From the NCBI RefSeq assembly GCF_027111255.2, contig NZ_CP114285.2, positions 2,728,001 through 2,792,000 of the forward strand: a stretch of DNA of 64,000 nucleotides, in the 5' to 3' direction. This DNA is from Flavobacterium flavigenum (GTDB taxonomy: Bacteria; Bacteroidota; Bacteroidia; Flavobacteriales; Flavobacteriaceae). Under the pieces are notes generated by a model. The model was not told the DNA's origin. It saw only the letters and a list, made by a program, of their open reading frames with translations, and searched no databases. Made by a program: the position numbers and the translations under genes. Below, in pieces: positions 54,164 to 62,428 of the stretch; within the stretch, counting starts at the first letter, position 1, and each line of letters opens with the position of its first letter.

Positions 54164-56563
54164 TTATTTAACCCACTCCGTTTTGAAAGTGGTTTTTCCG
54201 TTTAATGGATTTGTTGTTACGTCAAAATTGTTTCCGTTTTTAGTCACTTTTATTTCTTGTAAAGCGTCTCCATTTGGCAAGTATACTTTCGCGGAAGCGG
54301 TAGTTGTTTTATCACTTGCAAAAACTTTCAACGTCAGTTTGCTCCAATCCATATCTTTTGTAGATTGTGCTAAACCGATATGTGGAATTGCAGTTCCGTC
54401 TTTCACTAAGACAATAATCGGAATTTCGCCCGCTTTGATTTTATGCCAGCCTGATTGGTACACTTTTTTAGTTTGGTAGTCAATCCACGTTCCTTCTGGA
54501 AGATATACATCTCTTTCTTCAACCTCTTCAAAAAGCGGTGCGACCAACATACTTGATCCGAATAAATATTGATTGTCAACTAACCACGCTCCTGGATCGT
54601 TTGGATGTTCTACGAATAAAGCGCGCATCATTGGTAAACCTTTTTCTGAACTTTCTTTGGCTTGTGCGTAGATGTATGGCATTAACTCATAACGCATATT
54701 ATCTGCTTTTCTAAATCCTTCCAAGAAATCTTTGCTGTACAACCAAGGTTCGCGAGGCGGTTCTCCGTGGCTTCTTACGTGCGAAGTCAACATTCCGAAT
54801 GGTGTCCATCTTCTGTAAATATTCTCAGGAGATTTAGTTGCGAAACCTCCAACATCATGACTCCAAAAACTGAAACCTGAAAGACCTAATGAAAGTCCGC
54901 CGCGTAATTCTGCCGACATTGCTCCGTTTGTTGTTTCAGAATCTCCTCCCCAATGCAAAGGATAACGCTGACTTCCTGCCCAAGTACTTCTCGCCCAGAT
55001 TAAAGTATATCCTTTTTCTTTCTGAGTGATTTCGGCAACGGCTTTGTTGTAACGTAACGGATATAAATTATGCTCATAGAAACCAGTTCTTCCCGAATGG
55101 TAAATTCCGTCTGGCGGTGCTGCTTCTCCAAAATCTACTTTGAAAACCGCAACGCCTTCATCAAATAATTTTTTCAATTTTCCTTGGTACCAAGAGATAG
55201 TTTCAGGATTTGAGAAATCTAAAACCGCATCTTCGTATGGAAGATTTCCTTTTCTGTCTCTTACTGCAAGATTCTTGTCCATAATTTCTGGAAACAATGT
55301 ATTTTTTGGTGTGAAATACGGCAATTGCCATAAACAAACCTGAAAACCGTCTTTTTTCAAATCAGACATCATTTTTGTTGCATCCGGGAAACGGGATTTT
55401 GCAAACTCGTAATTGTTTCTCCAATCGACATCAAACCAGCCTGTATCAAAATGAATTACGTCTGTTGGGATTTTGTATTTACGCAAATCTCTGGCAACCT
55501 CACGCCCTTCTTTTTCTGAGAAATACGTAATACGGCTCATCCAGAAACCAAATGACCAAAGTGGTGGCATTGCAGCTTTTCCAGTCAAATTAGTGTATTG
55601 ATCTAAAATGTCTTTTGGTTCTCCGATGAAGAAAAACAAATCGGCTTCGTCGTCTCCAATGTACATTTCGTTAGCACTTGAAAAATACTTTCCGAAGTCT
55701 ACTGTAATGGGTGTTGAATGATGCATGAAAACCCCATAACCACGGCTGCTCATGTAAAACGGAATTGGTTTGTACATCGTTTCATTCTGGATTCCGTTGG
55801 CATCATCCGTCCATAAAACTACTTTTTGGCCGCGTTTGTTGAATTGTGTGAATGATTCTCCACAGCCAAATATTTTTTCGTCTGGTTCTAAACTGAACGC
55901 AGCGCCCATACTTCTGGAATAATCGCTATTTCTTCGAACGTAAGAAAATGGAAGTGTCGGTGTATACGTATTTTTAAAATCTGTATCGTGAAGCGTACTT
56001 GTCAAAAGTTTTCCTTTTTCATCGTAGATTTTTACGTGCCACGGTTTGATCAAAATTTCGACTTTCCCATGTTTGCTTGTATAGCTGTGACCGCCTTCGA
56101 TTTTAGCATATTTCCATAATTCTGGGTGATTCGGAGCAACGCCGTCAACCAACATTAATGATTCTTTTTGTGGGTGAAACTGTGGTCCGGAAGTGGTTTT
56201 GATACGAACTGTTCGATCAGAAACAAACTGAATTTCAAAAGGCAAAACTGGTGATTCTGCGTATTCTGTTGTTGGGAATTCGTTTGCTTTTTCCACATCT
56301 GGTTTCATCATCATATTGTTGAAAGCCTGACGTGTTTTGTAGTTGTATCTCAAATATTTAATGGTTCCTTTTCCTGTTGCCGGATCAAAAGAAGCTAATT
56401 CATCGGCAAAATAAAAAGTGTTCAGGTAATTCTGAAAATCTTTACTGATGTCGATCGGTGCGTTTAATACGTCTGCATTCTGAATTTGTGCTGATGCGTT
56501 TGGAACTGTTAGAAGTCCAAAAGCGCAAATCGAAAACAAGGTTTTTAAATGTGATTTTTTCAT
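54164..56563 (-). CDS. GH31 alpha-xylosidase
   Basis: The 799-residue exported protein (signal ending NASAQ) has a beta-sandwich with GCGESFTQFNKRG, the barrel segment SFGFWMSRITYFSE, nucleophile VFKVDFGE (Asp), IWARSTWAGSQ and WGGDSETT (acid/base Asp). The KVDFGE and GGDSETTNGAM motifs resemble YicI-type alpha-xylosidases more than alpha-glucosidases. It would remove alpha-1,6-xylose from xyloglucan oligosaccharides, a key step in the locus. Confidence 0.93.
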   Translation of the reverse strand: MKKSHLKTLFSICAFGLLTVPNASAQIQNADVLNAPIDISKDFQNYLNTFYFADELASFDPATGKGTIKYLRYNYKTRQAFNNMMMKPDVEKANEFPTTEYAESPVLPFEIQFVSDRTVRIKTTSGPQFHPQKESLMLVDGVAPNHPELWKYAKIEGGHSYTSKHGKVEILIKPWHVKIYDEKGKLLTSTLHDTDFKNTYTPTLPFSYVRRNSDYSRSMGAAFSLEPDEKIFGCGESFTQFNKRGQKVVLWTDDANGIQNETMYKPIPFYMSSRGYGVFMHHSTPITVDFGKYFSSANEMYIGDDEADLFFFIGEPKDILDQYTNLTGKAAMPPLWSFGFWMSRITYFSEKEGREVARDLRKYKIPTDVIHFDTGWFDVDWRNNYEFAKSRFPDATKMMSDLKKDGFQVCLWQLPYFTPKNTLFPEIMDKNLAVRDRKGNLPYEDAVLDFSNPETISWYQGKLKKLFDEGVAVFKVDFGEAAPPDGIYHSGRTGFYEHNLYPLRYNKAVAEITQKEKGYTLIWARSTWAGSQRYPLHWGGDSETTNGAMSAELRGGLSLGLSGFSFWSHDVGGFATKSPENIYRRWTPFGMLTSHVRSHGEPPREPWLYSKDFLEGFRKADNMRYELMPYIYAQAKESSEKGLPMMRALFVEHPNDPGAWLVDNQYLFGSSMLVAPLFEEVEERDVYLPEGTWIDYQTKKVYQSGWHKIKAGEIPIIVLVKDGTAIPHIGLAQSTKDMDWSKLTLKVFASDKTTTASAKVYLPNGDALQEIKVTKNGNNFDVTTNPLNGKTTFKTEWVK

Positions 56564-56597
56564 TGGTTGTTTTTATTTTTTATTCAACAGCCTTTTT

Positions 56598-56735
56598 TAA
56601 ACACATAGAATCATAGCTTTTCTTTGCGTTAAAAAGGCATTTCATTTGTTTAAATTCACATAGCTCTATGTGTTAGAAACTAGTTTCTTTCCATTTTCTT
56701 TTTTTAGAAACAAAAATCTATGTTTCTATGTGTTT
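56598..56735. repeat. Repeat element with 14-bp palindrome, copy B
   Basis: The second copy of the 50089-50228 element includes AAACACATAGAATCATAG, CACATAGCTCTATGTG and AGAAACTAGTTTCT (56675-56688). The rest of the 56564-56884 spacer holds a CAGCCCGAGCGATAGCGAA piece near 56751 and an AATTCACGGGAATTCGTG hairpin near 56790; no gene was found. Confidence 0.75.
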
Positions 56736-56884
56736 CATTTTTTTACAACAGCCCGAGCGATAGCGAACAGGCGAAGCAATTGCACAAATTAAAATTCACG
56801 GGAATTCGTGTAATTTGTGGTTATATTTTCTTTTTAAAATCTGTTCATTAAATTCTTTTGGAAACCTTGTAGGAACGTGGTATT

Positions 56885-59368
56885 CTATTCTGCCGTAATT
56901 ACGATTGTGTCTTGTTTTAGTCCATTCGCTTTAGCGGTCAATTCTAATCTTCCTGATTTATCTCCAGATTGAACAATCACCAAACATTTTCCTGCCAAAG
57001 CCGTATGTTTATTTCCTTTAAACGATTCATGACTAACTGGATCTCCGCTGGAAACACCAACTATTTTTCCGTCTCCTTTTAAAGAAAAATTAATTTCGTT
57101 ATTGGCATTTGGCGCTAAAGTTCCTTTGTCATCTAAAATATCAACTGTTACAAAAGACAAATCATTCCCATCTCCTTTTATTGAAGTTCTGTCGGCAGTT
57201 AATTTTAATTGTGAAGGATTTCCGGCTGTTTTAATTTCTTTTTCTAAAACTACTTTTCCGCCTTTACGGGAAATCGCTTTTAAAGTTCCTGCTTGAAAAG
57301 GAATTCTCCACATTACATGTAAATCGTCTCCTTTTTTAGCTCTTTTTCCAACTGATTTTCCGTTTACGAAAAGTTCAACCTCATCTGCATTATTGTAATA
57401 GGCCCAAACATCAACGGTTTGTCCGGCTTTCCAGTTCCAATGTGGGAAAACGTGAAGGACTGTTTTGTTCGTCCATTCACTTTGGTACATATAATAAACA
57501 TCTTTCGGGAAACCGGCTAAATCTACAATTCCGAAATAAGAACTTACCGATGGCCATTCGTATGGAGTTGGTTCTCCTATATAATCAAAACCTGTCCAGA
57601 TATACATTCCTGAAAGGAAATCATATTTTTTTATCACTTTCCAGGTAGCTTCGTGTGTAGATCCCCAAGGTGCCTGAACCTGATCGTAAGCTGAAACCGT
57701 ATTTCCTGTGTTTCCTCCTGTGAATTTAAGATCCCATCTTACTGGCCATTTTTTGATGGTGTCTGAAATGGCATCGTAATAACCTCTTGTCTGCAAACCT
57801 GAAGTGGTTTCAGTTGCTATGAAAGGAGTTTTTGGAAAGTTTTTTTGATGATATTCGAATGTTTGATGCGCATAATTGTATCCGATTAAATCTAAAACTC
57901 CCGATCCAGCAAGCGGATTAATCGAAACATTCTTTTTTTCAAATTGTAAAGTCACATCATCAATATTCATATTTACCGGCGGATTCATTCCTGCAGTAAT
58001 TGGTCTTGTTTTATCGTATTGGCGTGTAATTGCTGCTAATTCTTTTGCGATTTCAATACCCGTTTCGTTCCATTGTTCCGGAATTTCATTTCCGATACTC
58101 CACATAAAAATACTAGCGTGATTTCGGTCGCGTAACAATTGATCGATTAAGTCTTGTTTATGCCATTTGTCCCAATCATTTGCGTAATCGTATTTGGTTT
58201 TGTTTTGTTTCCACATATCAAAAGCTTCATCCATAACGATGAAACCCATTTTGTCGCAAAGATCCAGAAGTTCCGGAGCGGGAGGATTGTGAGAAGTTCT
58301 GATTCCGTTTACACCCATTTCTTTCAGAATTTCCAACTGGCGTTCAATGGCGCGCGTATTGATTGCAGATCCCAACGGACCTAAATCGTGGTGCATACAA
58401 ACTCCTTTTATTTTGACTTGTTTTCCATTTAAAATAAAACCTTTATTCAAATCGAATTTAAAATCTCTGATTCCGAAAGTCGTTTTGTATTGATCAACAA
58501 CTTCATCATCGAGTAAAAGTTCTGTAACGGCAGTATATAATTCCGGATTTTCAACTGACCATAAAACCGGATTTTCAATTTGCATCTGCGTATTGTATAA
58601 TGTTCCGCTTTTTGGAGTAAGTGTTATATATTGAGTAGCTGATGTTACTTCAGTATCATCTTTATAAATGGTAGTGAGTACTTTTATTTTTTTTGATTCT
58701 GAATGCTCATTCTGAAATCTTATTTCAATATTGACATCAGCATTTTGAACCGTAACTTTTGGAGTTGTTACGTAAGTTCCCCATTGATCAACGTGTAATT
58801 TATCTGTGGTTTCCAGCCAGACATTTCTGAAAATTCCTGAACCCGAATACCAGCGTGAATTGGGTTGTTTTGAATTGTCAACTTTAACAATTATTTCGTT
58901 GCTTTTATCTCCGTAATTTAGGTAAGGAGTAATCTCATATTGAAAACCAATATAACCGTTGGGACGTTTTCCTAAATAATGTCCGTTTACCCAAACCTCG
59001 CTGTTTCTGTAAACACCATCAAAAGTGATCGAAGTTATTTTTGTGCTGTCTTCTACAGCCACTTTGAATGTTTTTTTGTACCAGCCTAAACCTCCGTTAA
59101 GCGATCCGCCACCATATCCTGCCGGACTTTTTTCATCAAATTTTCCCTCGATGCTCCAATCATGAGGAACGTCTAAAGTTCTCCATTTTGTTGAAGTTCC
59201 GATAGTATCTTTATCTACAAGACTGTCATTAAGGTGAAAACTCCAATCTAAATTAAAAGAAACTTTACGGTTATTAAATTTTTGATCACCTGAGGTTTTA
59301 CAACCTGCTATTAAAAGCAAGGCAACAAAAAGTAATCCGATTTTTTTTGATGAAATAAGCTGAATCAT
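56885..59368 (-). CDS. GH2 beta-galactosidase
   Basis: The 827-residue lipoprotein (VALLLIAGCKTSGD) has a jelly-roll (WRTLDVPHDWSIEGKFD), an immunoglobulin-like domain, the barrel with FMWSIGNEIPEQW (acid/base Glu) and PFIATETTSGL (nucleophile Glu), and C-terminal domains (VVDILDDKGTLAPNANN). The DVPHDWS and GNEIPEQW motifs are GH2. In this setting it would remove beta-1,2-galactose from xyloglucan side chains after fucose is gone. Confidence 0.94.
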   Translation of the reverse strand: MIQLISSKKIGLLFVALLLIAGCKTSGDQKFNNRKVSFNLDWSFHLNDSLVDKDTIGTSTKWRTLDVPHDWSIEGKFDEKSPAGYGGGSLNGGLGWYKKTFKVAVEDSTKITSITFDGVYRNSEVWVNGHYLGKRPNGYIGFQYEITPYLNYGDKSNEIIVKVDNSKQPNSRWYSGSGIFRNVWLETTDKLHVDQWGTYVTTPKVTVQNADVNIEIRFQNEHSESKKIKVLTTIYKDDTEVTSATQYITLTPKSGTLYNTQMQIENPVLWSVENPELYTAVTELLLDDEVVDQYKTTFGIRDFKFDLNKGFILNGKQVKIKGVCMHHDLGPLGSAINTRAIERQLEILKEMGVNGIRTSHNPPAPELLDLCDKMGFIVMDEAFDMWKQNKTKYDYANDWDKWHKQDLIDQLLRDRNHASIFMWSIGNEIPEQWNETGIEIAKELAAITRQYDKTRPITAGMNPPVNMNIDDVTLQFEKKNVSINPLAGSGVLDLIGYNYAHQTFEYHQKNFPKTPFIATETTSGLQTRGYYDAISDTIKKWPVRWDLKFTGGNTGNTVSAYDQVQAPWGSTHEATWKVIKKYDFLSGMYIWTGFDYIGEPTPYEWPSVSSYFGIVDLAGFPKDVYYMYQSEWTNKTVLHVFPHWNWKAGQTVDVWAYYNNADEVELFVNGKSVGKRAKKGDDLHVMWRIPFQAGTLKAISRKGGKVVLEKEIKTAGNPSQLKLTADRTSIKGDGNDLSFVTVDILDDKGTLAPNANNEINFSLKGDGKIVGVSSGDPVSHESFKGNKHTALAGKCLVIVQSGDKSGRLELTAKANGLKQDTIVITAE

Positions 59369-59444
59369 AGCATTTAAATTTAATAACCAAAGAGCAGTCT
59401 TTTAAAACTGCTCTCAAGTTACTACTAAATTAATAATCTTTTTA

Positions 59445-60821
59445 TTAAGGAATTATATAATGGAAAACAAACCATTCATCCTTACCTGCATCATAAGATG
59501 TTCCAAACCAAATACCTTTTGTAAGGTAGTCATTATTGAATGCTTTCACTACTTTAAGAGTATTAGTCGATGGATTCATCCAGCTCGTTGGATTTTGAAT
59601 AAGTTTATTTGTTCCTAAATGAACTTCATTTTTCTCTTCATCAATAGTAAATAATCCTGTCGTTACTGCGCCATCCTGACTTCTGGTATAATTAAGTTTC
59701 CCTCCAAATTGATCAAAACGGATCCATGAATTATCTGCTGCAGCTGCCCAATCGTCATTCCAACCCCAGTTGTATGAACTTGCTGCACCAGTTGTCCAGC
59801 CTTTTCCTTTTCCTAACCAGTCAATCGGATTTCCTTTCCCGTCTAAATTCCAAACTCTTCCCGTACCAACGCCTCCAGTAAGCATTTTTAATAATTCGCC
59901 AGGAGCAAATTTTGGGTTGAAGCCCTCATCATAAGTTGGTCCTGTTGCAGGCGGTACGTAACTGTCAGCATATGTTTTTGAGACAAAGTTCCAAATATAC
60001 CACCATTGGCCCTCACTATTTGTTCTCAATATAGCAATTCGTAACTGATTTTCAGTAAGCTTTAAAATCTTAATATTATTGTTCCAATTGCTTGCGTTTG
60101 CAATATAATTGTCTGGTCTTAGAATCGTTGCTCCAGTAGTTGTTAAGGTATGTGTATTTATGTCTAAGAAATAAGTGCCGCTTTCTTTAAGTGTTCCATC
60201 AGGTTCATGCACTTTCAGGAATGGCCCTCCTTCAAGACTGAAAGTCATAGTTCTTCCCCAGTGCATATCAGCATCTGTACTTGAATTTGCATTACCTTCC
60301 GGTTCCCAGTTTGGTGTGAAGTTGTTCCACTCTACTGGTAATTCTGGTTTATTTGGATCTGCATATGACATTGCACCAGGAGCCATACCGTATTTACCAT
60401 TGTCGGCAATCCATACTTTTTGTTTTCCTACTCCTCCGGATAAAGCTGTCCAAAGAGGATCATTTACATAATTTAAATTATCCTGAGTAACCGTAACAGT
60501 GTAAGGATCTAACTCTACAATACCTCCGCCGGTTACTGCCTTGATTTTAATAGTATAGTTTCCTTTAAAAGCATATTTTACCGTTTCAGTAGCTTTATTT
60601 GATTTACCTGTACCATAATCCCATGTTAATACGACTCCTGGGGTTTTATTTGTAAGTATCACCGTATTCCCTCCCGGATCTACTGCAAAATCCTGTTTTA
60701 TTTCAAAATCAATATCCGACTTATCAGTCACTGCATCCAGTGAATAGGTATCTGGTGAACAAGATGACATTAGGAATACCAGTGTCAAAAATGTTGTAAT
60801 TATTATTTTAATATTTTTCAT
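59445..60821 (-). CDS. Surface glycan-binding-type lipoprotein with PKD-like domain
   Basis: The 458-residue lipoprotein (LVFLMSSCSPDTYSLD) has a PKD-like domain at about 40-115 (VLTWDYGTGKSNKATETVKY) and two C-terminal modules with the same opening: DPLWTALSGGVGKQKVW (about 125) and LLKMLTGGVGTGRVWNLD (about 305). Both continue with Trp-rich stretches (WNNFTPNWEPE, SYNWGWNDDWAAA) suited to sugar stacking. Position after susD matches SusE/SGBP genes, which hold glycan on the cell surface. No catalytic motif was seen. Confidence 0.85.
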   Translation of the reverse strand: MKNIKIIITTFLTLVFLMSSCSPDTYSLDAVTDKSDIDFEIKQDFAVDPGGNTVILTNKTPGVVLTWDYGTGKSNKATETVKYAFKGNYTIKIKAVTGGGIVELDPYTVTVTQDNLNYVNDPLWTALSGGVGKQKVWIADNGKYGMAPGAMSYADPNKPELPVEWNNFTPNWEPEGNANSSTDADMHWGRTMTFSLEGGPFLKVHEPDGTLKESGTYFLDINTHTLTTTGATILRPDNYIANASNWNNNIKILKLTENQLRIAILRTNSEGQWWYIWNFVSKTYADSYVPPATGPTYDEGFNPKFAPGELLKMLTGGVGTGRVWNLDGKGNPIDWLGKGKGWTTGAASSYNWGWNDDWAAAADNSWIRFDQFGGKLNYTRSQDGAVTTGLFTIDEEKNEVHLGTNKLIQNPTSWMNPSTNTLKVVKAFNNDYLTKGIWFGTSYDAGKDEWFVFHYIIP

Positions 60822-60842
60822 TTCTTTAGTTTTTAGTTAAAA

Positions 60843-62417
60843 TTACCAGCCGGCATTTTGTTTTAAAACATTCCCAGATAATGTAATCTGTGTATTAGGA
60901 ATTTGCTGTAATCCTTTTGTTTCCTGAATTTTAGCTGCCGATATTGTTTTTGTATTAGCAACACCACCGCTTAATAAGGTCGTTGTTTCAGCAATAGTCG
61001 ATGATGCTTTACCAATTCCCTGACGCAATAAATCCCAATATCTGACTCCTTCTAGAGCAAATTCTAAATGTCTTTCATTCATTATATTATCCTGAGTAAC
61101 CGCAAGAGGAGTAAAATTAGATTTGTATGCCCTTTGTCTCACCTGATCAAAATATGACTGGGCGCTTCCGCTTCCTAATTCAGCTGCCATTAATAAAACA
61201 TCAGCATATCTCAATACTACGTAATCCTGAAACTGGCTAATATCCCAAAACTGGCTTCCTAAAACGATAGGAAGTTCTTTTCCATCCTTATCAATCATTG
61301 GACAATATTTTTTATTGTAATAGCCAGTATATTCTCTTTGACTGTTTATTTTATTAAATGCTATATTTTCTTCATCAATACCAATTATTGTTGCCACACG
61401 TCTTGTATCATTAGCATCATAAGCATTCCATAATTTTGAATTTACTGTTACTCCCCATCCATGTGCATATGGATAAGATGAAAATTCTCTCATGCCAAAC
61501 AATACAAGCCAATGATTTCCATCCGTATTACCGTTGTAATCACTTGTATAAGTATATTTTATAGAAAATATGAATTCTTTATTACTTTCACCTGCATATT
61601 TTTCAACCGAAGCAGCAGGCCATAGAGTAGAAAAATCATCTACTAACCCATGTCCGCTCCCTGAAATTACATCTTCTAAATGTGCTAAAGCCTGAGCCTT
61701 TGTTACTACACCCACTAAATCTGTTTTTCCATAATATCCTGTATAATATAAATAAACACGGCCTAGTAAAGATTTTGCTGCCCATTTAGTGATTCTTCCA
61801 TTGGGTACAGAATTGTATGCCGCTGTTGGCAAATTGTTTGCTGCAAATACTAAGTCTTCTGCGATTAATTTATAAACATCTTCAGGTGATGCCTGAGGAA
61901 CATTTTCTGTGGTAGGAGCTGTCAATAGAGGTATATTTCCCCACAAACGTATCATTTCAAAATAGATATAAGCTCTGATAAATTTGGTTTCAGACTCGTA
62001 AGTATTTCTTAAAGCAGTGTCTCCTTTCCAGTCAATCTGATCCATTTTCATCAGGAAAACGTTGCAACGATATAACGCCTTATAATAACTTTTCCAGTTT
62101 TCATTAAACAAATCTATATCAGATGGGGAGCGGCTCTTATCAAATTCATCTACCAACGCATAATTGTAACCATCGGAGGCGCCGGTTCCTCCAAAACAAT
62201 CATCAGACATTACCTCGCTAATTACAGGAATACCGAGTCCTGAAGCTCCTGTAGCTACCTGCAGACCATCATAACAACCTACTAATGCGCTGTAAGCATC
62301 CTCTGTTGTTTTATAAAAATTAATATCCGTTTGTTGTGTTAAAGGTTCTGTTTCTAATTCACAGGAACCTAAAGACAATAAACTCAAACAGAAAATATAT
62401 AAATAGGTATTTTTCAT
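60843..62417 (-). CDS. susD: SusD/RagB-family glycan-binding lipoprotein
   Basis: The 524-residue lipoprotein begins with a signal ending LSLGSCELETEPL and has the SusD pattern: DAYSALVGCYDGL, LRNTYESETKFIRAYIYFEMIRLWG, and C-terminal MNERHLEFALEGVRYWDLLRQG. It forms the lid over the SusC barrel and binds oligosaccharide. It follows susC by 11 bp. Sequence alone does not show the ligand. Confidence 0.96.
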   Translation of the reverse strand: MKNTYLYIFCLSLLSLGSCELETEPLTQQTDINFYKTTEDAYSALVGCYDGLQVATGASGLGIPVISEVMSDDCFGGTGASDGYNYALVDEFDKSRSPSDIDLFNENWKSYYKALYRCNVFLMKMDQIDWKGDTALRNTYESETKFIRAYIYFEMIRLWGNIPLLTAPTTENVPQASPEDVYKLIAEDLVFAANNLPTAAYNSVPNGRITKWAAKSLLGRVYLYYTGYYGKTDLVGVVTKAQALAHLEDVISGSGHGLVDDFSTLWPAASVEKYAGESNKEFIFSIKYTYTSDYNGNTDGNHWLVLFGMREFSSYPYAHGWGVTVNSKLWNAYDANDTRRVATIIGIDEENIAFNKINSQREYTGYYNKKYCPMIDKDGKELPIVLGSQFWDISQFQDYVVLRYADVLLMAAELGSGSAQSYFDQVRQRAYKSNFTPLAVTQDNIMNERHLEFALEGVRYWDLLRQGIGKASSTIAETTTLLSGGVANTKTISAAKIQETKGLQQIPNTQITLSGNVLKQNAGW

Positions 62418-62428
62418 TATCGTATTTA

